From positions 62,001 to 126,000 of the forward strand of contig NZ_CP139148.1 of NCBI RefSeq assembly GCF_034058155.1: DNA of 64,000 nt, given 5' to 3'. Positions 63,856-64,000 of the stretch are shown here, one piece after another (position 1 is the stretch's first letter; each line of letters starts with the position of its first letter). The notes below the pieces were generated by a model that ran no database searches, was not told where the DNA came from, and saw nothing but the letters and a program-made list of their open reading frames with translations. The stretch is from Flavobacterium sp. KACC 22761 (GTDB taxonomy: Bacteria; Bacteroidota; Bacteroidia; Flavobacteriales; Flavobacteriaceae). The position numbers and the translations under genes were made by a program.

Positions 63856-63899
63856 TAAATCGCAATCATCTAAAAATGGGTGATTGCGATTTTTTTTTG
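63856..63899 (+). terminator. Terminator after pgl
   Basis: AAATCGCAATCA (63858-63869) pairs with TGATTGCGATTT (63881-63892), followed by a T run. Confidence 0.85.
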
Positions 63900-63910
63900 T
63901 ATTTTATTGA

Positions 63911-64000
63911 TTTTCACTAAAAAAACATATCGAGGAAATTGCTCCAATAACCACTGAAGAGTTTGAATATATTAAAATATTCTTCAAAGAGAAAAAAGTA
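63911..64000 (+). CDS. N-terminal fragment of a probable Crp/Fnr-type regulator (cut by window end)
   Basis: Thirty codons run to the last base: SLKKHIEEIAPITTEEFEYI and on to FFKEKKV. This is the N-terminal pattern of Flavobacterial Crp/Fnr proteins (ending where the cyclic-nucleotide fold begins). No ATG, GTG or TTG lies between the in-frame stop at 63908 and this region. The start may therefore be unusual or damaged. Weak call because it is so short. Confidence 0.4.

Noticed and set aside
1-64000. CRISPR arrays, tRNA or rRNA genes, and intact insertion sequences
   Set aside because: No regularly spaced repeats, cloverleaf genes (other than the tmRNA), rRNA or transposase ORFs were seen.

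Overview
The window is a stretch of a Flavobacterium-like chromosome (phylum Bacteroidota). It is AT-rich. Promoters, where visible, fit the Bacteroidota -7 element TAnnTTTG. Ribosome binding sites are mostly poor. Other markers are SusC/SusD and other TonB-linked outer-membrane proteins, a LETM1-related protein, a FadN-type beta-oxidation enzyme and a tmRNA tag GENNYALAA. Most of the window is ordinary core genome in short operons separated by intrinsic terminators.

Layout. 1-6.4 kb: a fatty-acid beta-oxidation operon (MarR regulator, FadN-like hydratase/dehydrogenase, thiolase, acyl-CoA dehydrogenase), with a four-helix-bundle gene flanked by 7-bp inverted repeat arrays wedged exactly between fadN and fadA. 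6.6-12.3 kb: a GH18 chitinase, small envelope proteins, a Cu/Zn superoxide dismutase and a LETM1-related protein. 12.4-19.2 kb: carbonic anhydrase with a SulP carrier (probable bicarbonate uptake), the divergent pair dps/oxyR, mnmD and ilvE. 19.3-26.2 kb: an attC-like nested palindrome, small genes and an ECF sigma factor operon. 26.3-40 kb: kup, an RNA m5C methyltransferase, menE, a CPBP protease, an ArsC-like protein, an outer-membrane barrel, fumC, a lysine/alanine dehydrogenase-like enzyme and a serine hydrolase. 40.1-40.5 kb: ssrA (tmRNA).

40.7-50.3 kb is the accessory island and the most interesting part: a probable RiPP (ribosomally made, modified peptide) gene cluster, all on the minus strand. 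In transcription order it has an AraC-family regulator, a 100-residue precursor with a double-glycine leader, a GNAT acetyltransferase, a protein that resembles a degenerate ferredoxin-dependent bilin reductase, and a B12-binding radical SAM enzyme (overlapping or nearly overlapping genes). A second unit then encodes a TonB-linked outer-membrane barrel and a C39-peptidase ABC exporter. The two units share a near-identical 17-bp operator-like motif upstream (14 of 17 positions). The proposed logic is: the regulator senses a cue, the precursor is made and modified by the acetyltransferase, the bilin-reductase-like protein and the radical SAM enzyme, and the C39 domain cuts after Gly-Gly and exports the product. 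The island lies directly after the 3' end of ssrA, a classic integration site, and ends in about 1 kb of decayed DNA containing a recognisable pseudogene.

51.3-64 kb: a GH42 beta-galactosidase, an EamA transporter with a possible 12-residue leader ORF, a SusC/SusD pair with a long leader, and the oxidative pentose-phosphate operon gnd-zwf-pgl, followed by the start of a probable Crp/Fnr-type gene cut by the window end. No rRNA, tRNA, CRISPR array or intact insertion sequence was seen.
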